Positions 16,909-25,300 of a DNA stretch of 64,000 nucleotides are shown in pieces (within the stretch, counting starts at the first letter, position 1; every line of letters begins with the position of its first letter). Position numbers and translations under genes: made by a program. This DNA comes from CAYLJO01 sp964383905 (GTDB taxonomy: Bacteria > Acidobacteriota > Blastocatellia > Pyrinomonadales > Pyrinomonadaceae), in assembly GCA_964383905.1 (NCBI GenBank), contig CAYLJO010000003.1:1-64000 (forward strand). The letters are read 5' to 3'. The notes under the pieces were generated by a model, which had not been told where the DNA came from, searched no databases, and saw nothing but the letters and a program-made list of their open reading frames with translations.

Positions 16909-17655
16909 TCAATTCTGGAAGACCAGATTGTCGATCACCACCGTCCCCTTGACCGGCGTACACGGCTCGCAGTACGCGCTAATGTTTACCGCAGTTAGCT
17001 TCTTCAGCACGTCCTTCGGACTAATTCTCTCCTGCACCCAGGAGGGCTGAAACAATGATTTCAACGGTATCTTGTACGTGTTGAAACCCGGGGTGACTTT
17101 AAAGAGCATCTGCGGAAAACCGCTCGAGATGTTGAGGCCCTGGCCCCGGCTGACGAACTCGATCCGCAGGGAAGGAACGCCCGTCGCATAGGCTTGCAAG
17201 GTCAGATACTTATAACCGCTGACGTCATCGGCCACGGGTTTCCCGTCGCGGTCCGCTTGCCCGTGTACCTCCACGGTGACACCGGCGTACTGATTCGGCG
17301 CCGGTATTTCGTAATCGAACGCGATGGCCTTGTTCGGGTCGTCCTTGCGCAGTCTGACAAGATCAGGCGCAGGCGGGTTGGCTCCTTCCAGCCCTTTGAA
17401 TTTAGCTTGAAGCGCCGAGTTCTCTTGATACGAAAATAGCTGTATGAGTCCGCCACGGTTACTGACGGGCCGATTATCTTTCACCGTCTCAAAGTCGGCG
17501 TACACTAACTTGCCTTCCTCTTGCGCTCTATTTTTGGCACTCGCCGCTTGTGATCCTGATAACCCCACACTGAACATGGGGTGTATCCCTTCGACCGAGA
17601 AGATCACCAGGACTGCGCCGGTGCAAAGCAGGAGAGTGAACCGCATGATTCCCAT
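16909..17655 (-). CDS. Secreted protein with CBM11/CIA30-like beta-sandwich
   Basis: The 248-residue protein has a signal peptide (about residues 1-36). It then has a domain that starts VYADFETVKDNRPVSNRGG and ends KGTVVIDNLVFQN. That beginning and end, and the middle (VSGYKYLTLQAYATGVPSLRIEFVS), look like the CBM11/CIA30 galactose-binding-like fold, which binds carbohydrate or acts in complex assembly. The start at 17655 is chosen because GGGAGG lies seven nucleotides upstream. Two Cys near the C-terminus (CEPC) may form a disulfide. The gene is 97 nt upstream of the GH27 alpha-galactosidase on the same strand, so a role in polysaccharide handling is plausible but inferred. Confidence 0.55.
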   Translation of the reverse strand: MGIMRFTLLLCTGAVLVIFSVEGIHPMFSVGLSGSQAASAKNRAQEEGKLVYADFETVKDNRPVSNRGGLIQLFSYQENSALQAKFKGLEGANPPAPDLVRLRKDDPNKAIAFDYEIPAPNQYAGVTVEVHGQADRDGKPVADDVSGYKYLTLQAYATGVPSLRIEFVSRGQGLNISSGFPQMLFKVTPGFNTYKIPLKSLFQPSWVQERISPKDVLKKLTAVNISAYCEPCTPVKGTVVIDNLVFQN

Positions 17656-18040
17656 AGAGTTGCCTCCCAAAGGCTGGGTTGAAGCTATCGTTTTGAGAGT
17701 CAGCCGGAACAATGTCCGGGTGGCCCAACGTGGTCGCCAAAGTTTCTTGCAGTAGGGTGTAAAAACCTAATACCCATACTAATTACTATAAAAATCGTGG
17801 CTCCCTTGCAAGGATTATTTTGAGACGGCAAAGCTCGCAATATAATGACACCACTTAAAGGACTGGGGATGATTTTTCAACAGTCCGATCCGCAACACGT
17901 TGACGGCCGCGGCGGGATCGAGTATCGAGCAGTCCTAAAATTTGCAACAGTACCCCGATTAGATTATTCTCAGCCTGCTTCATAATCCCACGGAGACGAC
18001 GTGTTTTTAGAGCGGGATGCGCTCCTATATTGGGGGAGTC
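17656..18040. other. Divergent intergenic region
   Basis: This region separates the divergent carbohydrate-binding-like gene and the CehA-type gene. It is locally AT-rich around 17755-17790 (ctaatacccatactaattac), where promoters may lie, but no convincing -35/-10 pair or gene was recognised. Confidence 0.35.
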
Positions 18041-20389
18041 ATGATTAATCAGAGGGGAATTACTAAGATCTACTCTGACACCATAAAGCTTTCCTCTGCG
18101 GTCCATCTTGCCCTCTTCCTTTCACTCATCTCCATCACCCTCGTGCTCGTTCTCGTATCACATTCATTTGCCGCACCAGAGATCCCAAAGGTTGAGAATG
18201 TGGAGATCCAGCCCCTCGCCGCGCAGGTTAAACGCCTGGTCGAAGCCATGGATTACCTCGGCGAGCCTTTCAGCCCTGCGGACAAGCAGGCGCTCGAACG
18301 CGCCGCGGGCGACGAGAATGGCGCGCGGGCGATCACCGGGATTCAAGAGGTGCTCGACAAACGCTGCCTTATTTACGTGGACATTAATCCGGAGAGTCGC
18401 GTTAAGGTGGCACAGGGGCAGGCCGAAGCCACCCTCGTCGAGCGGGGCTGGCGAACATTTCTTGTGAAAGTGCGTAATGAGGCGGGCGTCACCGCTCAGC
18501 TCAAAGCCGAGAGCCCCCAGGCGATGACCGTTTACGAACGCTCGAAAGATTTCGTCGGCAGCCCGAGCCCGCCGCAGACGGTCAAGCAGAGCGATGTCAT
18601 TAACAGGTGGCTTGATCTGGCGATGTTCGACAAGCCACCTCTCCAGCCGCGCCTTTCAGGGTTGGCGCTCGAATACCGCATCATTCAGCTCTACAGCCGC
18701 GACCGCGGCCGGCGCGAGGCACGGATCAGCTTCAACGTCGGCCAGGGGACACAGGATATAGGTTTCCGTAACGATGTTTCTCTCCTCTTCACTTGCCGCC
18801 CGTCAACCGACGTTACACTGCGAGTCAGTGATGAGAACGGCAGACCGGCAACGGCTTCTTTCATTATCCGCGATCAACAGGGGCGGGTTTACCCCGCGCG
18901 GGCCAAGCGGCTGGCGCCCGATTTTGCTTTTCACCCGCAGGTCTACCGCGCCGACGGCGAGAAGATCCGGTTGCCGGCGGGGGATTACCCGGTTGAATTC
19001 TCGCGCGGCCCTGAATACCTTGTGGGGCGACAAACGCTCAGAGTTGACGGGGTGTCGAAGGCGCAAGTATGGACGTTTCATCTCAGGCGCTGGGTCCATC
19101 CTGCCGCGCTCGGTTGGTATTCGGGCGATCATCATATTCACGCCGCCGGTTGTATGCATTATGAGAGCCCGACGCAGGGAGTTTTCCCACAAGATATGAT
19201 CCGCCACATTTTGGGCGAAGCGCTCAACGTCGGCGACGTCCTGACGTGGGGCCCGTGCTACTACTTTCAGAAGCAGTTCTTCGAGGCGAAGGTTAACAAG
19301 CTCTCGACCGCCGACAACCTGATGCGCTATGACGTGGAAGTTTCGGGCTTCCCTTCAAGCCACTCGGGGCACCTCGCCCTGCTCGGCCTTCGCGAGCAGG
19401 ACTACCCCGGCGCTGAGAAGATCGAGGATTGGCCCACCTGGGACCTGCCGGTCCTCAAATGGGCCCGGGCGCAGGGCGCCGTCGCCGGCTTCGCCCATTC
19501 CGGTTGGGGGCTGGAAGTCAAAACAGACAAGTTGCCGAATTATGAGCTGCCGCGGTTTGACGGGATCGGCGCTAACGAGTACGTGGTCGATGTGACGCAC
19601 GACGCGGTTGATTTCATCTCGGCCGTCGACACCCCTTCCGTTTGGGAGCTGAACGTCTGGTACCACACGCTCAACAGCGGCTTCCGCACGCGCATCAGCG
19701 GCGAAACGGATTTCCCCTGCATCTATGGTGAGCGCGTCGGCCTGGGCCGCTCTTACGTACAGCTTGACGGACGGCTTGACTACGGCGCGTGGGTGAGGGG
19801 CTTGCGCGACGGCCGCTCATACGTCTCTGACGGTAAAAGCCACCTGATCAATTTTCGGGTGAACGACCTTCTAGTCGGCACACAAGGGAGCGAGCTGAAA
19901 CTCGACCGGGCCGAGACCGTACGCGTCACCGCGAAGGTGGCGGCGCGCTTGGACGTGGAACCGAATGAGACGGTACGCGGGCGGCGCTACGACCAGCAGC
20001 CCTACTGGGATATTGAGCGGGCGCGCATCGAAGGGACGCGTGAGGTCCCCGTCGAGGTTATCGTCAACGGCCAACCTGTCGCCAGGAGAAACATCCTTGC
20101 CGACGGCACCCTTGAGGGCATAGCTTTTGCTATCCCTATCGAACGCAGTAGTTGGATCGCGCTGCGAGTTTTACCGTCGTCGCACACCAACCCAATTTTC
20201 ATCACCGTCGGCGGGCGGCCGATCCGCGCTTCACGCCGGAGCGCTGAGTGGTGCATGAAAGCGGTCGATCAATGCTGGAGCCAGAAAGCTCCGAAGATCT
20301 CTGTTAAAGAGCGCGCGGAGGCTGAAAAGGCTTACGAGCATGCGCGGCAGGTGTACAGTAAAATTATGGCGGAGAGCGAGGTTGATTAA
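18041..20389 (+). CDS. Secreted CehA/McbA-family (PHP-like) metallohydrolase
   Basis: The 782-residue protein has an N-terminal signal segment (residues 15-45), a beta-rich middle region, and a C-terminal PHP-like metal-dependent hydrolase domain. The metal motif is seen as WYSGDHHIHAAG (about residues 360-370). Further elements are NVGDVLTWGP and GFAHSGWGLE, and an acidic/arginine-rich tail. CehA and McbA are carbaryl hydrolases, but most family members have unknown substrates, so no reaction is assigned. The ATG at 18041 has GGGGGAG upstream. It is the last + strand gene before the MurR-like regulator and could be regulated separately from the receptor cluster. Confidence 0.75.
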   Translation: MINQRGITKIYSDTIKLSSAVHLALFLSLISITLVLVLVSHSFAAPEIPKVENVEIQPLAAQVKRLVEAMDYLGEPFSPADKQALERAAGDENGARAITGIQEVLDKRCLIYVDINPESRVKVAQGQAEATLVERGWRTFLVKVRNEAGVTAQLKAESPQAMTVYERSKDFVGSPSPPQTVKQSDVINRWLDLAMFDKPPLQPRLSGLALEYRIIQLYSRDRGRREARISFNVGQGTQDIGFRNDVSLLFTCRPSTDVTLRVSDENGRPATASFIIRDQQGRVYPARAKRLAPDFAFHPQVYRADGEKIRLPAGDYPVEFSRGPEYLVGRQTLRVDGVSKAQVWTFHLRRWVHPAALGWYSGDHHIHAAGCMHYESPTQGVFPQDMIRHILGEALNVGDVLTWGPCYYFQKQFFEAKVNKLSTADNLMRYDVEVSGFPSSHSGHLALLGLREQDYPGAEKIEDWPTWDLPVLKWARAQGAVAGFAHSGWGLEVKTDKLPNYELPRFDGIGANEYVVDVTHDAVDFISAVDTPSVWELNVWYHTLNSGFRTRISGETDFPCIYGERVGLGRSYVQLDGRLDYGAWVRGLRDGRSYVSDGKSHLINFRVNDLLVGTQGSELKLDRAETVRVTAKVAARLDVEPNETVRGRRYDQQPYWDIERARIEGTREVPVEVIVNGQPVARRNILADGTLEGIAFAIPIERSSWIALRVLPSSHTNPIFITVGGRPIRASRRSAEWCMKAVDQCWSQKAPKISVKERAEAEKAYEHARQVYSKIMAESEVD

Positions 20390-20450
20390 CGCCCGCAAAA
20401 CCTTTCTATACGCAATTATATGATTAACCCTCATTGCCCTGATGGGCTCG

Positions 20451-21434
20451 CTACTTCCTTTTTCTAGACTGCCTGGCATTGTCGCCGGCTGATCCCTGAT
20501 CCGCATCACCACCCGATTTGGCACGACGCTGAGGCTCCTGATACCAGCGCTCGCCTGACCTGTATTCCTCCTCGGTGCGGCCCAGCATGGCGAGCGAGCG
20601 CTTCGGCTGGAGGTGAGCGCAGGCGATACTGATCGTGTTCATGAGCGACATCGGGGCGACATAAGAGCCGGTGAAGGAAGGGCTGCTGATGAGCGCGACG
20701 AGATGGGCATCACAGTGCATTGCTATCGGGGTGGTGTTGCCGTCAGTAATGCCGAAGGTCGGCACGCCTCGGTCACGCGCCCTGAGGACAGACTCCACCG
20801 TCTCCCTGAGGCACCGCCCGAAGCTGATGGCGATCAGTAGGTCTTTGCCGGTCAAAACATCAATCTTATGATGCAAGTTCCCCGCGCTCCCGACGGGGGC
20901 CTCGGCATCGAAGCCGAGCGGCGTCAAGCCGTAGGCGAGAAACCACGCGAGCGAGGCTGCCAGGTCCACGCCTACGACTAGAATGCGCCGCGCGCGGTGG
21001 ATGCGCTTAGCCAACTCCACCACCCGATCTGCGTCGAGGCTGGCTCTGAGTACGCTCAGATTCTCCGCGTCCCGCTCCAGACCGTGGCGGACATGATCAC
21101 TGACGCTTCGCTTCTCTTGCGTCGCGGCCTTCAACACCGTGTACGGCGTGATCTGCTTGACGAAGTGTTGGCGCAAATCGGCGACGAAGTCGGCGAAGCG
21201 TTCGTAGCCTAAGGCCTGGGTGGTGCGCACGACGGTGGCGGCGTCAACGTTGTAACGCTTCGCCATCTCGCGCGACGAGAGAAAAACGGCCTCCTCGTGA
21301 TTGTCCAGGATCGCCCTGATCAGCTGCCGGCGGCTGCGGCTCAGTTGCGATTGCGTGAAGCGCACCTCAAGGGGCGTGGGTGAAGCCTTACCGTGATCTC
21401 CGTCCGTACCGTCCGCCTTATCTCTGACTGGCAT
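20451..21434 (-). CDS. MurR/RpiR-family transcriptional regulator (HTH plus SIS)
   Basis: The 327-residue protein has an N-terminal helix-turn-helix of the RpiR type (about residues 35-95, SSREMAKRYNVDAATVVRTTQALGY). A C-terminal SIS sugar-isomerase domain follows (about 140-270, RILVVGVDLAASLAW and LIAISFGR), which senses a sugar phosphate in relatives such as MurR (MurNAc-6-P). The ATG at 21434 is chosen because GGGAGGA lies four nucleotides before it; the frame begins six codons earlier. The gene diverges from the first TonB-dependent receptor. The region between them carries a promoter with a perfect palindrome that is a plausible operator for this protein. No kinase or etherase of MurNAc metabolism is in the window, so the effector is unknown. 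Confidence 0.9.
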   Translation of the reverse strand: MPVRDKADGTDGDHGKASPTPLEVRFTQSQLSRSRRQLIRAILDNHEEAVFLSSREMAKRYNVDAATVVRTTQALGYERFADFVADLRQHFVKQITPYTVLKAATQEKRSVSDHVRHGLERDAENLSVLRASLDADRVVELAKRIHRARRILVVGVDLAASLAWFLAYGLTPLGFDAEAPVGSAGNLHHKIDVLTGKDLLIAISFGRCLRETVESVLRARDRGVPTFGITDGNTTPIAMHCDAHLVALISSPSFTGSYVAPMSLMNTISIACAHLQPKRSLAMLGRTEEEYRSGERWYQEPQRRAKSGGDADQGSAGDNARQSRKRK

Positions 21435-21762
21435 ATGTTCCTCCCAACCCACTCTGTTACTTTTCTGCGCCTAAAATAGTTCGTGCCGTCAATTCAACTG
21501 TTCCGGTTTGACCCTCGACGTTCGCCCGCGACTGACGACAACTCTATCGAAGACACCCCACTCACTTCCGGCAAGACCACATCTCGCGAGAAAGAGTAAG
21601 AGTTAGCCGAGATGCCGACGGGCGGCCCGGCGGCAGGCAAGGAGCGACATGAATTTCGGCCAAGACGGTTTGCCCCGCTTGGCCTGAGCTTGCATGAGGG
21701 GAGCGCACGGCAGGCGAAGATAGCACGGAAAATCTTTTTACGCAACGCTTGTTGTAATTCTG

Positions 21763-21792
21763 TTGACACACTGCAACGAATGATGTTATATA
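21763..21792 (+). promoter_or_regulatory. Sigma70-like promoter of the receptor/D-peptide cluster
   Basis: A perfect -35 hexamer TTGACA (21763-21768) is separated by 18 nt from TATATA (21787-21792). It reads toward the TonB-dependent receptor gene, which starts 155 nt further on. This is the best promoter match in the window. The first bases after the -10 are occupied by a 22-bp palindrome, so a bound protein there would block transcription start. Confidence 0.65.
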
Positions 21793-21814
21793 GCGCTACG
21801 CTCGAGCGTAGCGC
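21793..21814. promoter_or_regulatory. Perfect 22-bp palindrome, probable repressor operator
   Basis: GCGCTACGCTC is followed directly by its exact reverse complement GAGCGTAGCGC. It starts one base after the TATATA element. A dimeric repressor site in this position would prevent promoter use. The neighbouring MurR/RpiR regulator is the obvious candidate ligand. An mRNA 5' hairpin is the alternative reading. Confidence 0.65.
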
Positions 21815-21946
21815 CGCACGTCTGAAATATTTATCGAACAAAGCGTAGCCTCTCTTCATGATGAGCCGGGTGTCGGCGCATCAGACCCTTTGACATCTCT
21901 TGAACGTCTTGGCTTCGCGCAACTTTCCCGAGAGGAAGCAGAAGTT

Positions 21947-24900
21947 ATGAAAGGGACTATCTTAACACTGATGAATTACCCGATGGGAACAGGCGGGCAA
22001 GACAGGTTGAAGCGATGTGGTTTCCGACTGATAGTCCTTGCCCTCACTCTCATCATGCTCCACCTTCTCTCACCCAGCACACCCGCACAGACCACCACCT
22101 CAACCATCGAAGGGAAGGTCACGGACGCTAATGGTGCCGTGGTCGCCGGCGCGGAGGTCAAGGTGAGCGGGACGACCCTCGCAGCCGAGCGCAGCGCTCT
22201 GACCGACGCCGAAGGGTTCTACCGCCTCGCGGCGCTGCCGGCGGGGGCTTACACGGTGACGGTATCAGCGAAGGGCTTTGCCACAAGCACCGCTAACATT
22301 GAGTTGACGCTCAACCGCATCGACACACTCGATCTCAAGCTGCAAGTCGGAAGCGTCGGGGAAGTGGTCAACGTAAACGCCGAGGAACTGTCCCTGTTGG
22401 AGCCGGAGACGTCTGCCACAGGCGCGACTATTACGCCGCGTAAGATCACAGAACTGCCCGTCAACGGACGCAACTACCTCGACCTGTTGCAGCTCGTCCC
22501 CGGCGTCGCCATCAATCGCCAGGCCGACCCCAACAGCGACAACGCCAACCCGGTGCTGGGCGAGCGCAGCGGTAACAACAATTTTTTGATCGACGGCCAA
22601 CCGAACAAAGACACCGTCAACGGCGGGCCCGCCGCGCAGTTTAATCAGGAGACGATTGCCGAATTTCAGGTGCTGACGACCGGCTACAAGGCTGAATTCG
22701 GACAGGCTTCGGGGGCGACGGTCAACGTCATCACTAAGAGCGGCGGCGACAGTTTCCACGGCGTCGGATCGCTGTTTTATCGCAACAACGGCCTCGACAG
22801 CAACAACTCGCTTGACCCGACGCGGACGAAAGCGCCATTCCTGCACCGCTACGATTACAGCATCGCGCTCGGCGGGCCGGTAATTAAAGACAGAGTCTTT
22901 TTCTTCGGCTCATCAGAGCGGATTACGGAGAAGCGGCGGCTGGATTTCAAGTTTCCCGACACGGGGAGCGCCGTGGTCAATCAACTGCTGCGTAATCAGG
23001 AAAGCCGATTCGACAACCCTTCCCGCATCTTCGAGACGCGCAACTTTTTGAAGTTCGATGAGACGCTCGGGCGTCATCACCTGACCGAAGAGATGAACTA
23101 CACCAACCAAGTGGTCAGGGAGTTTCTGCCGCTCTCACAATCAGGCAATCTGCCGTCAACGCGAAACGACACGGGCGCGCGCCACCTGCTGCTGGGGTTC
23201 GGCGACACGATTTTGCTGGGCGAGCAAGGCAGTCCGTGGATCGTGACACTGCGCGGCGCGTATCGCGGCGAGCCTTCCGACACCCGGCCCTCCCACCCCG
23301 ACGCCGGGGCGGCCACGCTCTTCAACCCGTTCAGCTCAAACACGACGGGCACCTTCTTCGGCGACTTCCCTTCGGTCAGCTTCGGTAACCAATTTTCGGC
23401 CTCAAATCTGGACCAGAAATACACTTCGTTTACGGCCAACGCCGACAAGCTTTTTGGCAAACACGATGTGAAGTTCGGTTGGAATTTCCTGCGGACGAAA
23501 GTTGACGGCGTCGAGTCGAAAAGCCTACGCAGCCAACTCTTTGCCACCGTCGCGGACTTTCCGGCCTTCGGCCCCATCAATGCAGGCTTTTTTACGCTCA
23601 CCACGGTTGGAGGACTTACGCCTCAGGCCAACGAGATTCATCTGCGGAACAACTACAACGGGCTGTTCGCCCAGGATGATTGGAAGCTCCGCCATAATCT
23701 CACGCTGAACCTCGGCCTGCGCTGGGACCACGACTCCGCATTCAAGATCAAGCGGAACTTCTCGCCGCGTCTGGGCATGGCCTGGGCCGTGACGCCGAAA
23801 ACGGTCGTGCGCGCCCACTTCGGCGTCTTCTATGATCAGTACCGGCTGGGGCTGGTGCGCGACGTGCCCGCGTTCGGCGGTGCCGATCGAAGAGTCGTCC
23901 AGCCGTTCTCATACCCCCGCGGGTTCTACGGCGTCCCGACACTGGTCGTATCGCTCGTTAACTCCTCGCTCTTTCCCCCCAACGGGCTGTGCGTCTCGAC
24001 CAGCCTGACCGACGCGCAGATCGCCGCCGGCGGAGCGAAGTGCCCCTTCGGTGGTCCGCTCGTCGGCATCGACAGGCTCAACAACGTCGTCGCGCCCGGG
24101 CACGCGCCCATCCCGGCCAACGCCGTGATCAATCTCAGTAACGTGCAGGCGCTGACGGGGCTGACGCCCGACCAGTACGCGGCCCAAGCCAGCGCCGCCG
24201 TCGGGCGACCGGCCGGCTTCTTCTTCTTCGGGCCGTTCGGCGCGCTGAGTCATGCCGCCATCCCCCCGCAGCCTTTACCGACCAGCATCGACTCAAGTTT
24301 CCGGACTCCCCACACACTCAGCATCAGCGCCGGCGTGCAGCGTCAACTCACGAAGGACATGGTGGTCAGTGCGGATTACTACCACCGCGACATCCGCGAC
24401 ATTCTGGGCATCCGAGAGAGCAATATTGACTTCGCGGCGCGTGTGCTGGGCCGCCGCTTTTTGCCGCCATTCCCGCAAGGGCCAATCACCACCTTTGGCC
24501 CCTGGTACAAAGGTAAATACGACGCGCTGGTCATCAACTTCGACAGGCGCCTGAGCCGCCGCTTCCTTGTGGGCGGGAACTATACCTTCGCCCACGCCAC
24601 GGACAACCAGCTCGGTATCAATACTCTGCCCTCGGACAGTTTCGTCGGCGTGGTGCCGGTGGTCACTGAGCTTAAGACGGGCAAGAACAACCAGAACGGC
24701 ACATTCACCACTATCAGCGGCAAATTCGTTGCCCAGGCCGGCATGTTCTTGAATGGCCCCGACCTTGATAAGGGGCCGTCCGACCTGGCGCTGAATCACA
24801 TCTTTCAGCTCAACGGGCTGGTGGAGCTGCCCTGGCAGTTTCAGATCAGCGGCATCTTCCGGGCGCAGAGCGGCTTTCACTTCAGCCGCGCCGCCGCGGT

Positions 24901-25195
24901 CACGGAGGATCCGGACGGCGACGGCACTTTCAACTCTATCGATCACGGGCCGGGCGCGGGGCGCAACGCCTTCACCGCGCCGCCCTTCGTCAACCTCGAC
25001 ATGCGCTTCGCCAAGCGGTTCAATTTGGGCGAGCGCGTCAAGCTGCAACTGCTGTTCGAGTTCTTCAATTTATTGAATCGCCAGAACCCCGCCGCCGTCG
25101 GGCAGTCGGCGACTAACCGGATCCAGCCGTTCGGCCAGGCGACGCAGGTGCTGCCCGGACGCGAAGGGCAGATCGGATTCAGAATCGAGTTCTAA
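21947..25195 (+). CDS. Oar-like TonB-dependent receptor with carboxypeptidase-regulatory domain (first copy)
   Basis: This is an outer-membrane TonB-dependent transporter, 1082 residues. It has a signal peptide (about residues 15-45), a carboxypeptidase-regulatory-like domain (about 50-125, TIEGKVTDANGAVVAGAEV), a plug domain (ELPVNGRNYLDLLQLVPGV) and a large barrel ending in an aromatic residue (GFRIEF). This is the Oar-like type common in Acidobacteriota, where it often replaces SusC in substrate-specific loci. The ATG at 21947 is chosen because GAGAGGAAG lies about nine nucleotides upstream; the frame begins 19 codons earlier. It is the first gene of a long + strand run of D-amino-acid and peptide enzymes. 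I infer import of a D-amino-acid-containing peptide; the substrate cannot be read from the sequence. Confidence 0.88.
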   Translation: MKGTILTLMNYPMGTGGQDRLKRCGFRLIVLALTLIMLHLLSPSTPAQTTTSTIEGKVTDANGAVVAGAEVKVSGTTLAAERSALTDAEGFYRLAALPAGAYTVTVSAKGFATSTANIELTLNRIDTLDLKLQVGSVGEVVNVNAEELSLLEPETSATGATITPRKITELPVNGRNYLDLLQLVPGVAINRQADPNSDNANPVLGERSGNNNFLIDGQPNKDTVNGGPAAQFNQETIAEFQVLTTGYKAEFGQASGATVNVITKSGGDSFHGVGSLFYRNNGLDSNNSLDPTRTKAPFLHRYDYSIALGGPVIKDRVFFFGSSERITEKRRLDFKFPDTGSAVVNQLLRNQESRFDNPSRIFETRNFLKFDETLGRHHLTEEMNYTNQVVREFLPLSQSGNLPSTRNDTGARHLLLGFGDTILLGEQGSPWIVTLRGAYRGEPSDTRPSHPDAGAATLFNPFSSNTTGTFFGDFPSVSFGNQFSASNLDQKYTSFTANADKLFGKHDVKFGWNFLRTKVDGVESKSLRSQLFATVADFPAFGPINAGFFTLTTVGGLTPQANEIHLRNNYNGLFAQDDWKLRHNLTLNLGLRWDHDSAFKIKRNFSPRLGMAWAVTPKTVVRAHFGVFYDQYRLGLVRDVPAFGGADRRVVQPFSYPRGFYGVPTLVVSLVNSSLFPPNGLCVSTSLTDAQIAAGGAKCPFGGPLVGIDRLNNVVAPGHAPIPANAVINLSNVQALTGLTPDQYAAQASAAVGRPAGFFFFGPFGALSHAAIPPQPLPTSIDSSFRTPHTLSISAGVQRQLTKDMVVSADYYHRDIRDILGIRESNIDFAARVLGRRFLPPFPQGPITTFGPWYKGKYDALVINFDRRLSRRFLVGGNYTFAHATDNQLGINTLPSDSFVGVVPVVTELKTGKNNQNGTFTTISGKFVAQAGMFLNGPDLDKGPSDLALNHIFQLNGLVELPWQFQISGIFRAQSGFHFSRAAAVTEDPDGDGTFNSIDHGPGAGRNAFTAPPFVNLDMRFAKRFNLGERVKLQLLFEFFNLLNRQNPAAVGQSATNRIQPFGQATQVLPGREGQIGFRIEF

Positions 25196-25300
25196 TTTCG
25201 GCTCAGGAGAGCGACGTCGAGCGACGGGCAGCGACCAATGGAATCTATTTACTGCTCATTGCTGATGGACTCTTCTGTCGTGCTGCAGCCGCAACGAATA

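Larger units (their letters stand above)
21435..21946. other. Divergent regulatory region between the MurR-like regulator and the first receptor
   Basis: The 512-nt region holds no supported gene. Its right part carries the promoter and palindrome listed separately. The left part (21435-21720) shows no clear signal, although it must contain the regulator's own promoter. Confidence 0.5.
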
